A DNA stretch of 5,721 nt from an uncultured Prevotella sp. (GTDB taxonomy: Bacteria > Bacteroidota > Bacteroidia > Bacteroidales > Bacteroidaceae), in assembly GCA_900543975.1 (NCBI GenBank), contig UQTI01000097.1, forward strand, positions 1 to 5,721. Reading direction: 5' to 3'. Positions 1 to 5,632 of the stretch are shown here, in pieces; positions within the stretch are counted from its first letter, which is position 1, and every line of letters starts with the position of its first letter. The notes beneath the pieces were generated by a model that was not told where the DNA came from, did no database searches, and was given only the letters and a program-made list of their open reading frames with translations. A program made the translations under genes and the position numbers.

Positions 1-27
1 AGCCTCTTTGACGACCTCAAAGAGGCT
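1..27. terminator. Perfect 11-bp hairpin at window edge, probable transcription terminator
   Basis: Bases 1-11 (AGCCTCTTTGA) and 17-27 are exact inverted repeats around a 5-base loop. This is the shape of an intrinsic terminator. On the plus strand the stem is followed by TTAATG, a poor U tract. On the minus strand the tail would lie outside the window. It could therefore end a plus-strand gene to the left, or transcription arriving leftward from the small gene at 362-550. The direction cannot be decided here. Confidence 0.55.
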
Positions 28-244
28 TAATGACAAAAGAGGGGTGTATTTAAGAGCCGTTAACAATTCGCGATTATATTTTAACTATAATTTTATACAT
101 TATGAAAGAACAAGGCCTCGTTTGCTATCTTTCTGTCATTCTGTATATTTATGCAAAACCTGGGTAAAAACGCTCCCTTTTTAACATTCCTGCATTCTTT
201 GCAAAGCATGTTTGAAAGCACAAACACCATCATTTAAAGATTGT
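28..244. other. AT-rich intergenic stretch without a supported gene
   Basis: No reading frame here looks like a gene. The only ATG frame with a plausible start context is 102-167 (21 codons plus stop, beginning MKEQGLVCYL on the plus strand), with no clear Shine-Dalgarno sequence; it is too short to call. A small palindrome, CTTTGCAAAG, lies at 197-206 and extends to 193-210 with one mismatch. A possible plus-strand promoter at 121-151 is listed separately. Confidence 0.6.
121..151 (+). promoter_or_regulatory. Possible Bacteroidota-type promoter reading into the 22-bp repeats
   Basis: TTTG at 121-124 is followed after 19 bases by TATATTTA at 144-151, which matches the Bacteroidota -7 motif TAnnTTTG at 7 of 8 positions (last base A instead of G). 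The spacing suits the primary sigma factor of this phylum. Transcription would start near 157 and run rightward through the 22-bp array, then antisense to the small gene at 362-550. A stem with an eight-T tail at 627-649 could end it. No plus-strand gene is evident, so this may be a chance match or the promoter of a non-coding RNA. Confidence 0.25.
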
Positions 245-332
245 AAACATGGCATTTACGATGCGCAAACATGGCATTTGCGATGCGCAAACATGGTACT
301 TACGATGCGCAAACATGGCATTTGCGATGCGC
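245..332. repeat. Four tandem copies of a 22-bp unit
   Basis: Units lie at 245-266, 267-288, 289-310 and 311-332 with no spacers. Each starts AAACATGG and ends CGATGCGC. Units 2 and 4 are identical; unit 1 has TTTACG where they have TTTGCG, and unit 3 has TACTTACG where they have CATTTGCG. TTTGCG-ATG-CGCAAA is a perfect 6-bp inverted repeat spanning each junction after a TTTGCG unit, so each unit could form a small hairpin. Because 22 is not a multiple of three, the frame shifts in every copy, so the array is not protein-coding. The unit length is close to two helical turns, which would put each copy on the same DNA face. Confidence 0.9.
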
Positions 333-361
333 GAAAACAATGAAACTTTGCGAATGTTCAT

Positions 362-550
362 TTACACGCTCATAAGCAGTTCTGCGACCTCTTCAGGAGT
401 GTTGAAGAGAATTCCGTCTTCGAGTTCAGAGTCGGTTAACTCGTTGAGCAGTTCTTTGGCATCGCTTTCAGTTATCTTAGCGAGACCGTCAACGTCTTTG
501 ATATCAAGCATGGCCTTCAATATTGCGGCCTTATATTCTTCTATTGTCAT
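362..550 (-). CDS. Small acidic protein of 62 residues, function unknown
   Basis: I do not recognise a family. The frame starts MTIEEYKAAILKAMLDI and ends in ELLMSV. It has 16 acidic residues against 5 lysines, no arginine, no cysteine, no signal peptide and no membrane segment, so a small, strongly acidic, mostly helical cytoplasmic protein is expected. Support for a real gene: the ATG is preceded by GAAAGGTG with a 7-base spacer (551-557), a good Shine-Dalgarno match, and the composition is protein-like with amphipathic helix periodicity. It lies downstream of the TPR gene on the same strand, separated by about 150 bp that includes a terminator-like hairpin. No TAnnTTTG promoter is visible between 551 and 697, so expression may depend on read-through. 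It could also be a degenerate or lineage-specific orphan. Confidence 0.6.
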   Translation of the reverse strand: MTIEEYKAAILKAMLDIKDVDGLAKITESDAKELLNELTDSELEDGILFNTPEEVAELLMSV

Positions 551-557
551 AATTTTT

Positions 558-565
558 CACCTTTC
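558..565 (-). promoter_or_regulatory. Ribosome binding site of the 62-residue gene
   Basis: Read on the minus strand, this is GAAAGGTG, seven bases before the ATG at 550. It supports this start for the small gene. It is one of several AAGGT-containing copies in the repeat-rich spacer, so repeat changes could create, lose or move the site. Confidence 0.5.
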
Positions 566-578
566 TTTTTTACCTTTC

Positions 579-632
579 TTTTTCACTTTTTCCTTAAAAA
601 GATTTTTCGTTTTTCACTTTTCCCTTAAAAAG
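579..632. repeat. 23-bp direct repeat, two copies at 31-bp period
   Basis: Bases 579-601 and 610-632 are the same 23-mer apart from one T/C change. On the plus strand each begins TTTTTCACTTTT and ends CCTTAAAAAG. The second copy overlaps the left arm of the terminator hairpin at 627-646. This looks like slipped-strand duplication in a low-complexity spacer. Confidence 0.85.
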
Positions 633-649
633 GCGTGAGCCTTTTTTTT
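627..649. terminator. Bidirectional-looking intrinsic terminator after the TPR gene
   Basis: AAAAAGGC (627-634) and GCCTTTTT (639-646) form a perfect 8-bp stem around the loop GTGA. On the minus strand the stem ends in five T and would stop transcription about 50-70 bases beyond the TPR stop codon. On the plus strand the arm runs into eight T (642-649), a stronger tail, so rightward antisense transcripts would also stop here. The stem has only three G-C pairs, so efficiency may be modest and some read-through into the 62-residue gene is plausible. Confidence 0.65.
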
Positions 650-680
650 ACCTTTTTACCTTTTTACCTTTTTACCTTTA
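650..680. repeat. 8-bp tandem repeat ACCTTTTT, about four copies
   Basis: Copies lie at 650-657, 658-665, 666-673 and a partial one at 674-679; a further ACCTTTAAAA occurs at 694-703, overlapping the TPR stop codon. On the minus strand the unit reads AAAAAGGT, a series of purine-rich SD-like motifs directly after the TPR gene. Copy number in such arrays commonly varies by replication slippage. Confidence 0.85.
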
Positions 681-697
681 AAAGTTCCTTTTTACCT

Positions 698-3091
698 TTA
701 AAACTCTTCCTCATTCAGCACGATGTCTACCATGATCTTACGTTCAGTAAGGCTGATGCCATACTTGCTGAGCAGGTCAGCGTCCTTGGTAAAATCTTCA
801 ACCAGACGGTAGTTTCTTGATTTCGTTGGCTCACAGCGTCGCCCCTGCTTTTTAGCCGCCTCTTTGGCTTCGGCTTCTTCTTGTTCACAAAGGTTGCAGT
901 ATTCGCGCAAGAGAGCAACGGCACGCGCCACGTCCCTTGACAGCCAATGAGCATAGGCAGCGTTGAGACGGTCGGCAGACACGGCATCGGGTTGCGACAA
1001 GAGACGCGTGTAGATGTCGATGGCCTTGTCAAAGTGGCCTTGCAACATCATGCACCACGCGAGCACACGTCGCACGTTGGCATTGTTCGGATGCTCATAA
1101 TCGAGCTTATAAAGAAGCTTGGTACCCTCTTCTACCACCTTGTTTGGCCGAGCCTCAACCTTGCCACCAAGAGAAGACGCGACACCACATGAAGAAGCAT
1201 CACATGAAGCATCACCACATGAAGAAGCAACATCACCACATGAAGAAGCTGCATCACCGCATGAAGAAAAAGCATCGCTGCTCATCAGGCACACGGCGAG
1301 GTTGAGCTGATAGCTAAAGCTGTCGGGATGCATGGCGAGCAGACGGCGGTAGATAGCCACAGCCTCGCCGAAACGTTTGAGGCTCATGCAGCAATGGGCC
1401 ATGCCACGCAGCGACTCCTCCGTGTGCTGATCCTCAGGCACGGAAGCAAAGAGGTCGTAGGCCTCCTGCCATTTGCCGTCTGTCATGGGAACCAACGCAA
1501 GGAAGCGCACCAGGCGAGGGTTTTGTGAAGACTTGTAACAGATGGCCATGGATCTGAGTTCGCGCATCATTTTGCGTTTGAGCAAGAAGCCGCAGAGCGC
1601 AACGGCATTCTCCTCCATCTCAGGACACGCCAGCAGTTTATATGACATGAACAACGCATTGCCGTCGTTGTCTTCCAATTCGTCAAGAATGAAGGGATTG
1701 AGAAAATCGCGCTTCGACCTGTACAGACGGAAGAAACGATACAGGCTCTGCAGATATGACCGACAGATATAAGCCGGATCCTCCTGTTCCACCTTGCTCA
1801 CGGTCGGTCCGAACGTTGCGTCAGAGTTGAGCATCTCCTTGATGTTGTCGGGCATACGGTCCATGATCTGCGCTATGGCCAGAGCGAACGAATATTTGTC
1901 TGAGTCGCAGAACGGCCCGTTCTCCATAAGGTTGTTAAGGAACGTGCTGCCTGCCAGCCTCTCACGCGCCGCGCCAAGAGCAGGATGAGCGGCATTGAAC
2001 GGCGCAAACCAGTTGCACAGGTCGTGGAAGAACGGGAAGGTTTTCATTTTTGAGAACCCGCCGAAATAGATGTCAGACCCCTGCTTCTGCATGTCCATCA
2101 TCTTACGATATTTCCGTTCCATCTCCTCCATGTCGCGTTCTGCCGCGTTAGGGTCCATGATGTCCTTCATGGGGTCGTCCTCCTTCTCCACGATGCCGAG
2201 ACGTGTCATCTGCAGGTTCGTGTTTTTTATGAGCGTCGGCATGATGTTGCGCTGAATCTCCTCGTTGTCGGCATCGGCGTTGCAGCAGAAGAGCATCTGC
2301 ATCTGCATGTCGAGCATCTGCTTCAACGTGGTCTTGTCTGCCAGCATCGCCTTTATGCGTTCCTGAACAAAGGGGAAGAGGCGGGGTCCTCGGGGGTCGT
2401 AGGGAAGAGAGAGGACCCATCCCACGAGCGCCCTCATCTTCAGCACCTTGTCTGTGGCCCTGACATAGACCTCAGCCAGCATGTCCCATTTGTAAGGGTC
2501 GTTCACGTTCATCGCCGCCAGCATGACCGCCGACACCAGGAGCAGCGCATCGTCACGGTCGATGGTCGGCGAGAGCAGCAGATCGGCAAAATCGGCCGCC
2601 CGCCTGTCGTTCCACATAGGTGCCACCAAGAGCGCGTTGAAGAGCTGCTTCATGTAGGCATGATGGTCGGCCGTGAGCTTCTCCATCTTCGCCTTCCTCG
2701 TGTTCTCAGGCTCAAAAGCCATCATGGTCATGTCCTGCACATAAGCCTCAAGCACCGTGCGCACGGCATCGGGATGAGCCTCTGTCTGCTGTGCCGACAC
2801 GCGGGCATAGGCAAAGGAAGAATATCGCTTAACCTTTTCCTCTATGAGGACATCCAAACCTGCGCCATAGACCTTTCTCATGATGTCGGCATAGACCTCA
2901 TCGATTTTGTCGTCACGCAGTCCGCGCATCATGGCATCTTGCATCAGCCGGTAGTCGTTTTTCACATCCTCATAACGGGCAACGATATATCCGGGCAGCT
3001 TGTCCTCGGCAATGGTTTCTTTCATCGCCCTCAGAGCCTTACCCACATTGTGCTTGGCTATTAACGGAATATATATTTCGTAGAATGACAT
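698..3091 (-). CDS. Large cytoplasmic tetratricopeptide-repeat protein with an in-frame minisatellite
   Basis: The protein has 797 residues and begins MSFYEIYIPLIAKHNVGKAL, with no signal peptide or membrane segment, so it is probably cytoplasmic. The first roughly 540 residues are alpha-helical and match no domain I can name. They include a charged, Met-rich, coiled-coil-like stretch at 312-338 and an aromatic segment just after it. The C-terminal part has recognisable TPR hairpins: about 560-593 (FGEAVAIYRRLLAMHPDS), a split one from 594 that resumes at 651 (VVEEGTKLLYKLDYEHPNN), 671-707 (HFDKAIDIYTRLLSQPD) and 708-732. TPRs usually mediate protein-protein contacts; the partner is unknown. 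Residues 606-640 are a Ser/Cys/Gly/Asp repeat inserted in the turn of the split TPR. The ATG is 8 bp after the lipoprotein stop, with AGGAA overlapping that stop codon, so the two are likely co-transcribed and translationally coupled. I am confident in the gene and TPR class; the specific role is unknown. Confidence 0.93.
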   Translation of the reverse strand: MSFYEIYIPLIAKHNVGKALRAMKETIAEDKLPGYIVARYEDVKNDYRLMQDAMMRGLRDDKIDEVYADIMRKVYGAGLDVLIEEKVKRYSSFAYARVSAQQTEAHPDAVRTVLEAYVQDMTMMAFEPENTRKAKMEKLTADHHAYMKQLFNALLVAPMWNDRRAADFADLLLSPTIDRDDALLLVSAVMLAAMNVNDPYKWDMLAEVYVRATDKVLKMRALVGWVLSLPYDPRGPRLFPFVQERIKAMLADKTTLKQMLDMQMQMLFCCNADADNEEIQRNIMPTLIKNTNLQMTRLGIVEKEDDPMKDIMDPNAAERDMEEMERKYRKMMDMQKQGSDIYFGGFSKMKTFPFFHDLCNWFAPFNAAHPALGAARERLAGSTFLNNLMENGPFCDSDKYSFALAIAQIMDRMPDNIKEMLNSDATFGPTVSKVEQEDPAYICRSYLQSLYRFFRLYRSKRDFLNPFILDELEDNDGNALFMSYKLLACPEMEENAVALCGFLLKRKMMRELRSMAICYKSSQNPRLVRFLALVPMTDGKWQEAYDLFASVPEDQHTEESLRGMAHCCMSLKRFGEAVAIYRRLLAMHPDSFSYQLNLAVCLMSSDAFSSCGDAASSCGDVASSCGDASCDASSCGVASSLGGKVEARPNKVVEEGTKLLYKLDYEHPNNANVRRVLAWCMMLQGHFDKAIDIYTRLLSQPDAVSADRLNAAYAHWLSRDVARAVALLREYCNLCEQEEAEAKEAAKKQGRRCEPTKSRNYRLVEDFTKDADLLSKYGISLTERKIMVDIVLNEEEF
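1183..1275 (-). repeat. In-frame minisatellite inside the TPR gene
   Basis: On the plus strand the core CACCACATGAAGAAG plus a CAT linker repeats as units of 18, 12, 21, 21 and 21 bases (1183-1200, 1201-1212, 1213-1233, 1234-1254, 1255-1275). The second unit is a shortened copy and the last has CACCGC and an AAAAAG variant. Every unit length is a multiple of three, so gain or loss of copies keeps the frame. The encoded peptide, residues 606-640, repeats (D)A-S-S-C-G-D and has five cysteines (611, 618, 625, 630, 635). It falls between helix A and helix B of one TPR, where a loop can be lengthened without destroying the fold. Confidence 0.9.
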
Positions 3092-3096
3092 GTCGG

Positions 3097-3101
3097 TTCC
3101 T
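3097..3101 (-). promoter_or_regulatory. Ribosome binding site of the TPR gene overlapping the upstream stop
   Basis: Read on the minus strand the junction is TAGGAACCGACATG. AGGAA lies five bases before the ATG and shares its first bases with the TAG stop of the lipoprotein gene. A ribosome finishing the lipoprotein would sit on this site, a classic layout for translational coupling. It also supports the ATG at 3091 as the true start. Confidence 0.6.
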
Positions 3102-4020
3102 ATTTTATTGTGGTTTTTGCAAATGCTGCCGCCTTGTCTACGTTCTCCTGTTGTGGTTTTGCCACATGCTGAAACTTCGATTTGGGCAGAGCGTTTATTG
3201 TTCTTTTGTCAATTTTATAATATTTCTGCAGCAAGGCAGAATAATGCTTCAGGCCGTTCTTGTTCAACGAGTCGCAGGCCATGTTGTAAGCCTTGGTGAA
3301 GGCGGCAAGCTGCTTGCGCCGGCGCGCATCAGCCACAGCCTTTTTCTTGAAAGCCACCACGCCGAGCGAAAGCTTCTTGTCTCTGCTGTCAGCCATCACA
3401 CGGTGTCCCTGCAACCGGGCTGCCGTGGCCAGCGGTTCGGTGAGCCACACGGCGTCCATCTCGTTGTTGAGGAGCATGCGCAGGCGAATCTGCACATCGT
3501 TTATCTGCACGTTATAGACCTGCGACTTTGTCTTCACGCCCTCCAACACAAGTTGCGAGAGACAGTCGGTAGCCGAAAAGCGCGTCATGGCAATCATCTT
3601 GTCGCCCATCTGGTCAAGCGCCTTAAGACGCGCCTTGTGGTTTGAGAGCAGCTGCCAGTAGGTACCCGTTGAGGAGACATACTGCATGGGGGTGCCCATG
3701 AGCCTGAGGCGCTCCGTCCTCACGAGGTCAGACACCATGCCGTCGGCTGCCCCGCGCATGAGCGCCTGGTCACAGTCGATCTGTGCATTGAAGATTTTGA
3801 GGTGCACGTCAACGCCGAGCGTGTCGAAAAGGCGCTCATCCTTAGCCAGATACACGGGCAGACAGTCGATGGTAGGCACCACCGCCACCTTAAGAGCCAG
3901 CGAGTCGATGCGTTGCAACTCGAGCTGTCGCTCTCTGTCAATGCGCTTCTTTGCCTCATACGAATTGCCGCAAGAGACGACCGTAAAGACCGCCAATATG
4001 TAGAACAGGATTTTTTTCAT
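3100..4020 (-). CDS. Solute-binding lipoprotein, NMT1/SsuA-like periplasmic binding protein type 2
   Basis: The product has 306 residues. It begins MKKILFYILAVFTVVSCGNS, a lipoprotein signal peptide with the lipobox VVSC and lipidated Cys17. The mature region starts with a charged linker (24-40), then LKVAVVPTIDCLPVYLA and a segment of the form xLFDTLGVDVxLxxF (43-77), typical of the N-terminal lobe of NMT1/THI5 and aliphatic-sulfonate/taurine-type binding proteins. The second-lobe hallmark NNEMDAVWLTEPLATAA lies at 185-201. Such proteins deliver small organic ligands to ABC importers, but the ligand cannot be read from sequence and no permease or ATPase gene is nearby. Residues after Cys17 lack the acidic cluster that directs surface export in Bacteroidota, so a periplasm-facing anchor is likely. 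A TTG start at 4098 would extend the protein by 26 residues and bury the signal peptide, so I chose the ATG at 4020. The TPR gene follows after 8 bp. Confidence 0.87.
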   Translation of the reverse strand: MKKILFYILAVFTVVSCGNSYEAKKRIDRERQLELQRIDSLALKVAVVPTIDCLPVYLAKDERLFDTLGVDVHLKIFNAQIDCDQALMRGAADGMVSDLVRTERLRLMGTPMQYVSSTGTYWQLLSNHKARLKALDQMGDKMIAMTRFSATDCLSQLVLEGVKTKSQVYNVQINDVQIRLRMLLNNEMDAVWLTEPLATAARLQGHRVMADSRDKKLSLGVVAFKKKAVADARRRKQLAAFTKAYNMACDSLNKNGLKHYSALLQKYYKIDKRTINALPKSKFQHVAKPQQENVDKAAAFAKTTIK

Positions 4021-4024
4021 AGGG

Positions 4025-4056
4025 CAAAAATAGCAATAAATTTTGACACGAAGAAA
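4025..4056 (-). promoter_or_regulatory. Candidate promoter of the lipoprotein-TPR operon, possibly leaderless
   Basis: On the minus strand TATTTTTG (4025-4032) matches TAnnTTTG exactly. TTTC (4053-4056), one base off the TTTG -33 motif, lies 20 bases upstream. Transcription would start within a few bases of the ATG at 4020, giving a leaderless or near-leaderless mRNA. The bases before the ATG (TTTTTGCCCT) contain no Shine-Dalgarno sequence, which fits. An alternative is TAATTTTC at 4053-4060 (7 of 8 matches), which would give a leader of about 25 bases but has no good -33 partner. Confidence 0.45.
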
Positions 4057-4072
4057 ATTATTCGTACTTTTG
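4042..4072 (+). promoter_or_regulatory. radA promoter, Bacteroidota primary sigma type
   Basis: TTTG at 4042-4045 is followed by a 19-base spacer and TACTTTTG at 4065-4072. Both match the Bacteroidota consensus TTTG / TAnnTTTG exactly, with standard spacing. The expected start site is around 4078, leaving a 5' leader of about 45 bases before the radA ATG. The -33 element lies within the upstream region of the divergent lipoprotein promoter, so the two polymerases probably compete or interfere. Confidence 0.7.
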
Positions 4073-4093
4073 TATGATTTAGTTAAGCTAAAG

Positions 4094-4104
4094 GCCAACT
4101 TGGC
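4094..4104. promoter_or_regulatory. Short palindrome GCCAACTTGGC in the radA leader
   Basis: GCCAA (4094-4098) and TTGGC (4100-4104) are exact inverted repeats around one base. The site lies about 22 bases downstream of the predicted radA -7 element and 20 bases before its ATG. As DNA it could be an operator; as RNA a one-base loop is too tight, so only a smaller hairpin could form. It does not match any operator that I know well enough to name, and chance is quite possible. Confidence 0.25.
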
Positions 4105-4124
4105 ACGATTTGAGAGAAATAATT

Positions 4125-5540
4125 ATGGCAAAAGACAGAACAGCATATGTTTGCAGCAACTGCGGACAGGAGTCGGCAAAATGGATAGGCAAATGTCCGA
4201 GCTGCGGACAATGGAACACATTCAAGGAGATACGCATAGCAGCGTCCACACCGTCGACCATAGCCAGCTCCAAGGGCTATCACGACGCGCCGGGCGGACG
4301 TGGCGGCAAGGCCAAGCCCGTGAAGCTGCGCGACATACCCGTTGACGATGAGCCGCGCATCGACATGCACGACGACGAGCTGAACCGTGTGTTGGGTGGC
4401 GGACTGGTGCCTGGCAGCATCGTGCTGTTAGGTGGCGAGCCAGGCATTGGCAAGAGCACGCTCACCCTGCAGACCATCCTCAACATGCCGGAGCGGCGCA
4501 TCCTGTATGTCAGCGGCGAGGAGAGCGCACATCAGCTCAAGATGCGTGCCCACCGCATAGGCAGACAACTGCCCTCGGCAACCGCAGGTACCGACCACGA
4601 CAACGTGACCATTCTCTGCGAGACCTCCCTCAACGACATCTTTGAGAACATCAAGGAGGTGGGGCCGGAGCTGGTGGTCATCGACTCTATCCAGACCATC
4701 GCCACCGATGCCGTGGAGAGCAGTCCGGGCAGCATAACACAGGTCAGAGAGTGTGCCGCCGCCCTACTCCATTTCGCCAAGTCGACAGGCATACCTGTCA
4801 TCCTTATCGGACATATTAATAAGGAGGGCACGCTTGCCGGTCCGAAGATTCTGGAACATATCGTCGACACGGTCATACAGTTTGAGGGCGACCAACACTA
4901 CATGTACCGCATCTTACGCTCCATAAAGAACCGCTTCGGCAGCACCTCCGAGCTGGGCATCTACGAGATGCAGCAGACGGGCCTGAGACAGGTCAGCAAC
5001 CCCTCCGAACTGCTTCTTAGTCAAGACCATGACGGTCTGTCGGGCGTGGCTATAAGTTCTGCCATCGAGGGTGTGCGACCCTTCCTTGTCGAGACCCAGG
5101 CCCTGGTGTCGTCAGCAGCCTATGGCACCCCTCAACGCTCTGCCACAGGCTTCGACCAGCGCCGCCTGAACATGCTGCTTGCCGTTCTGGAGAAGCGCGT
5201 GGGCTTCAAGCTGATGCAGAAGGACGTGTTCATAAACATTGCGGGCGGCCTTCGTGTCACCGACCTGGCCATGGACCTCAGCGTCATTGCCGCCGTGCTG
5301 TCAAGCAACGTCGACACACCCATCGAGTCGGGTTGGTGCATGGCCGGCGAGGTTGGCCTTAGCGGTGAGGTGCGCCCCGTGAACCGCATAGAGCAACGCA
5401 TAGCCGAGGCAGAGAAGTTGGGCTTCAGCGACATGATCATCCCAAAATATAACATGCAGGGTCTGAACGCAGAAAAGTTTAAGATCTCTCTCCATCCTGT
5501 GCGCAAGGTTGAAGAGGCGCTTCGCGTTTTGTTTGGATAG
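4125..5540 (+). CDS. radA: DNA repair protein RadA (Sms), RecA-like ATPase
   Basis: RadA drives branch migration and strand extension in homologous recombination and DNA repair, acting with RecA as a hexameric ATPase in the cytoplasm. All family parts are present in 471 residues, close to the usual length of about 450-480. They are a four-cysteine zinc finger (C10-x2-C13, C24-x2-C27), Walker A GEPGIGKS at 104-111, SGEES at 130-134, Walker B LVVIDS at 183-188, the RadA-specific KNRFG at 268-272, and a C-terminal Lon-like domain with GEVGLSGEVRPV near 415-426. The start MAKDRTAYVCSNCG is the typical RadA N-terminus; an in-frame TTG at 4110 would add only MREII and is less likely. The region before the ATG (GAGAGAAATAATT) has at best a weak SD. 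The gene is divergent from the lipoprotein operon and has its own promoter at 4042-4072. No truncation or frameshift is seen. The last 24 coding bases recur at 5669-5692. Confidence 0.98.
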   Translation: MAKDRTAYVCSNCGQESAKWIGKCPSCGQWNTFKEIRIAASTPSTIASSKGYHDAPGGRGGKAKPVKLRDIPVDDEPRIDMHDDELNRVLGGGLVPGSIVLLGGEPGIGKSTLTLQTILNMPERRILYVSGEESAHQLKMRAHRIGRQLPSATAGTDHDNVTILCETSLNDIFENIKEVGPELVVIDSIQTIATDAVESSPGSITQVRECAAALLHFAKSTGIPVILIGHINKEGTLAGPKILEHIVDTVIQFEGDQHYMYRILRSIKNRFGSTSELGIYEMQQTGLRQVSNPSELLLSQDHDGLSGVAISSAIEGVRPFLVETQALVSSAAYGTPQRSATGFDQRRLNMLLAVLEKRVGFKLMQKDVFINIAGGLRVTDLAMDLSVIAAVLSSNVDTPIESGWCMAGEVGLSGEVRPVNRIEQRIAEAEKLGFSDMIIPKYNMQGLNAEKFKISLHPVRKVEEALRVLFG

Positions 5541-5615
5541 AATTGCTTGGATAAAAATTCAAAACTGAATAATTCATAATTCAAAAATAAAAATTCAAAA
5601 CTGAACAATTCAAAA

Positions 5616-5628
5616 TGCGCGAAGCGCA
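5616..5628. repeat. GC-rich hairpin TGCGC-GAA-GCGCA after radA
   Basis: A perfect 5-bp inverted repeat with a GAA loop in otherwise AT-rich sequence. On the plus strand no T run follows. On the minus strand it is followed by TTTTG, so it could act as a weak terminator for a convergent gene to the right. Its inner ten bases (5618-5627) are the exact reverse complement of GCGCTTCGCG at the radA 3' end (5517-5526), so a longer-range stem around the stop codon is possible in the radA mRNA. Confidence 0.6.
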
Positions 5629-5632
5629 CAAT

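Noticed and set aside
102..167. Tiny plus-strand frame beginning MKEQGLVCYL
   Set aside because: Only 21 codons, no clear SD sequence and no recognisable leader-peptide feature; the possible promoter at 121-151 lies inside it rather than before it.
245..332. CRISPR-like array
   Set aside because: The 22-bp units are directly adjacent with no unique spacers, and no cas gene is in the window.
249..638. Plus-strand frame of 129 codons starting in the 22-bp array
   Set aside because: It begins in repeats whose period breaks the frame, runs antisense to the better-supported small gene, and ends in low-complexity Phe/Ser/Leu-rich sequence from T-rich DNA.
947..1310. Plus-strand frames across the minisatellite encoding His/Glu-rich peptides
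   Set aside because: They are antisense to the clearly coding TPR frame; the His-rich look comes from the CACCACATGAAGAAG repeat.
3085..3645. Plus-strand frame of 186 codons with a hydrophobic N-terminus
   Set aside because: It lies antisense to the lipoprotein gene, which has clear family motifs and a signal peptide; the hydrophobic start is a by-product.
4021..4098. N-terminal extension of the lipoprotein from TTG at 4098
   Set aside because: It would place 26 residues before a complete lipoprotein signal peptide and would cross the likely promoter.
4110..4124. TTG start for radA five codons upstream
   Set aside because: MAKDRTAYVC at 4125 is the typical RadA N-terminus, and nothing favours the earlier TTG.
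5132..5629. Minus-strand frame of 165 codons over the radA end
   Set aside because: It is antisense to conserved radA sequence, and its N-terminal Phe/Glu/Leu repeats come from the AT-rich repeat spacer.
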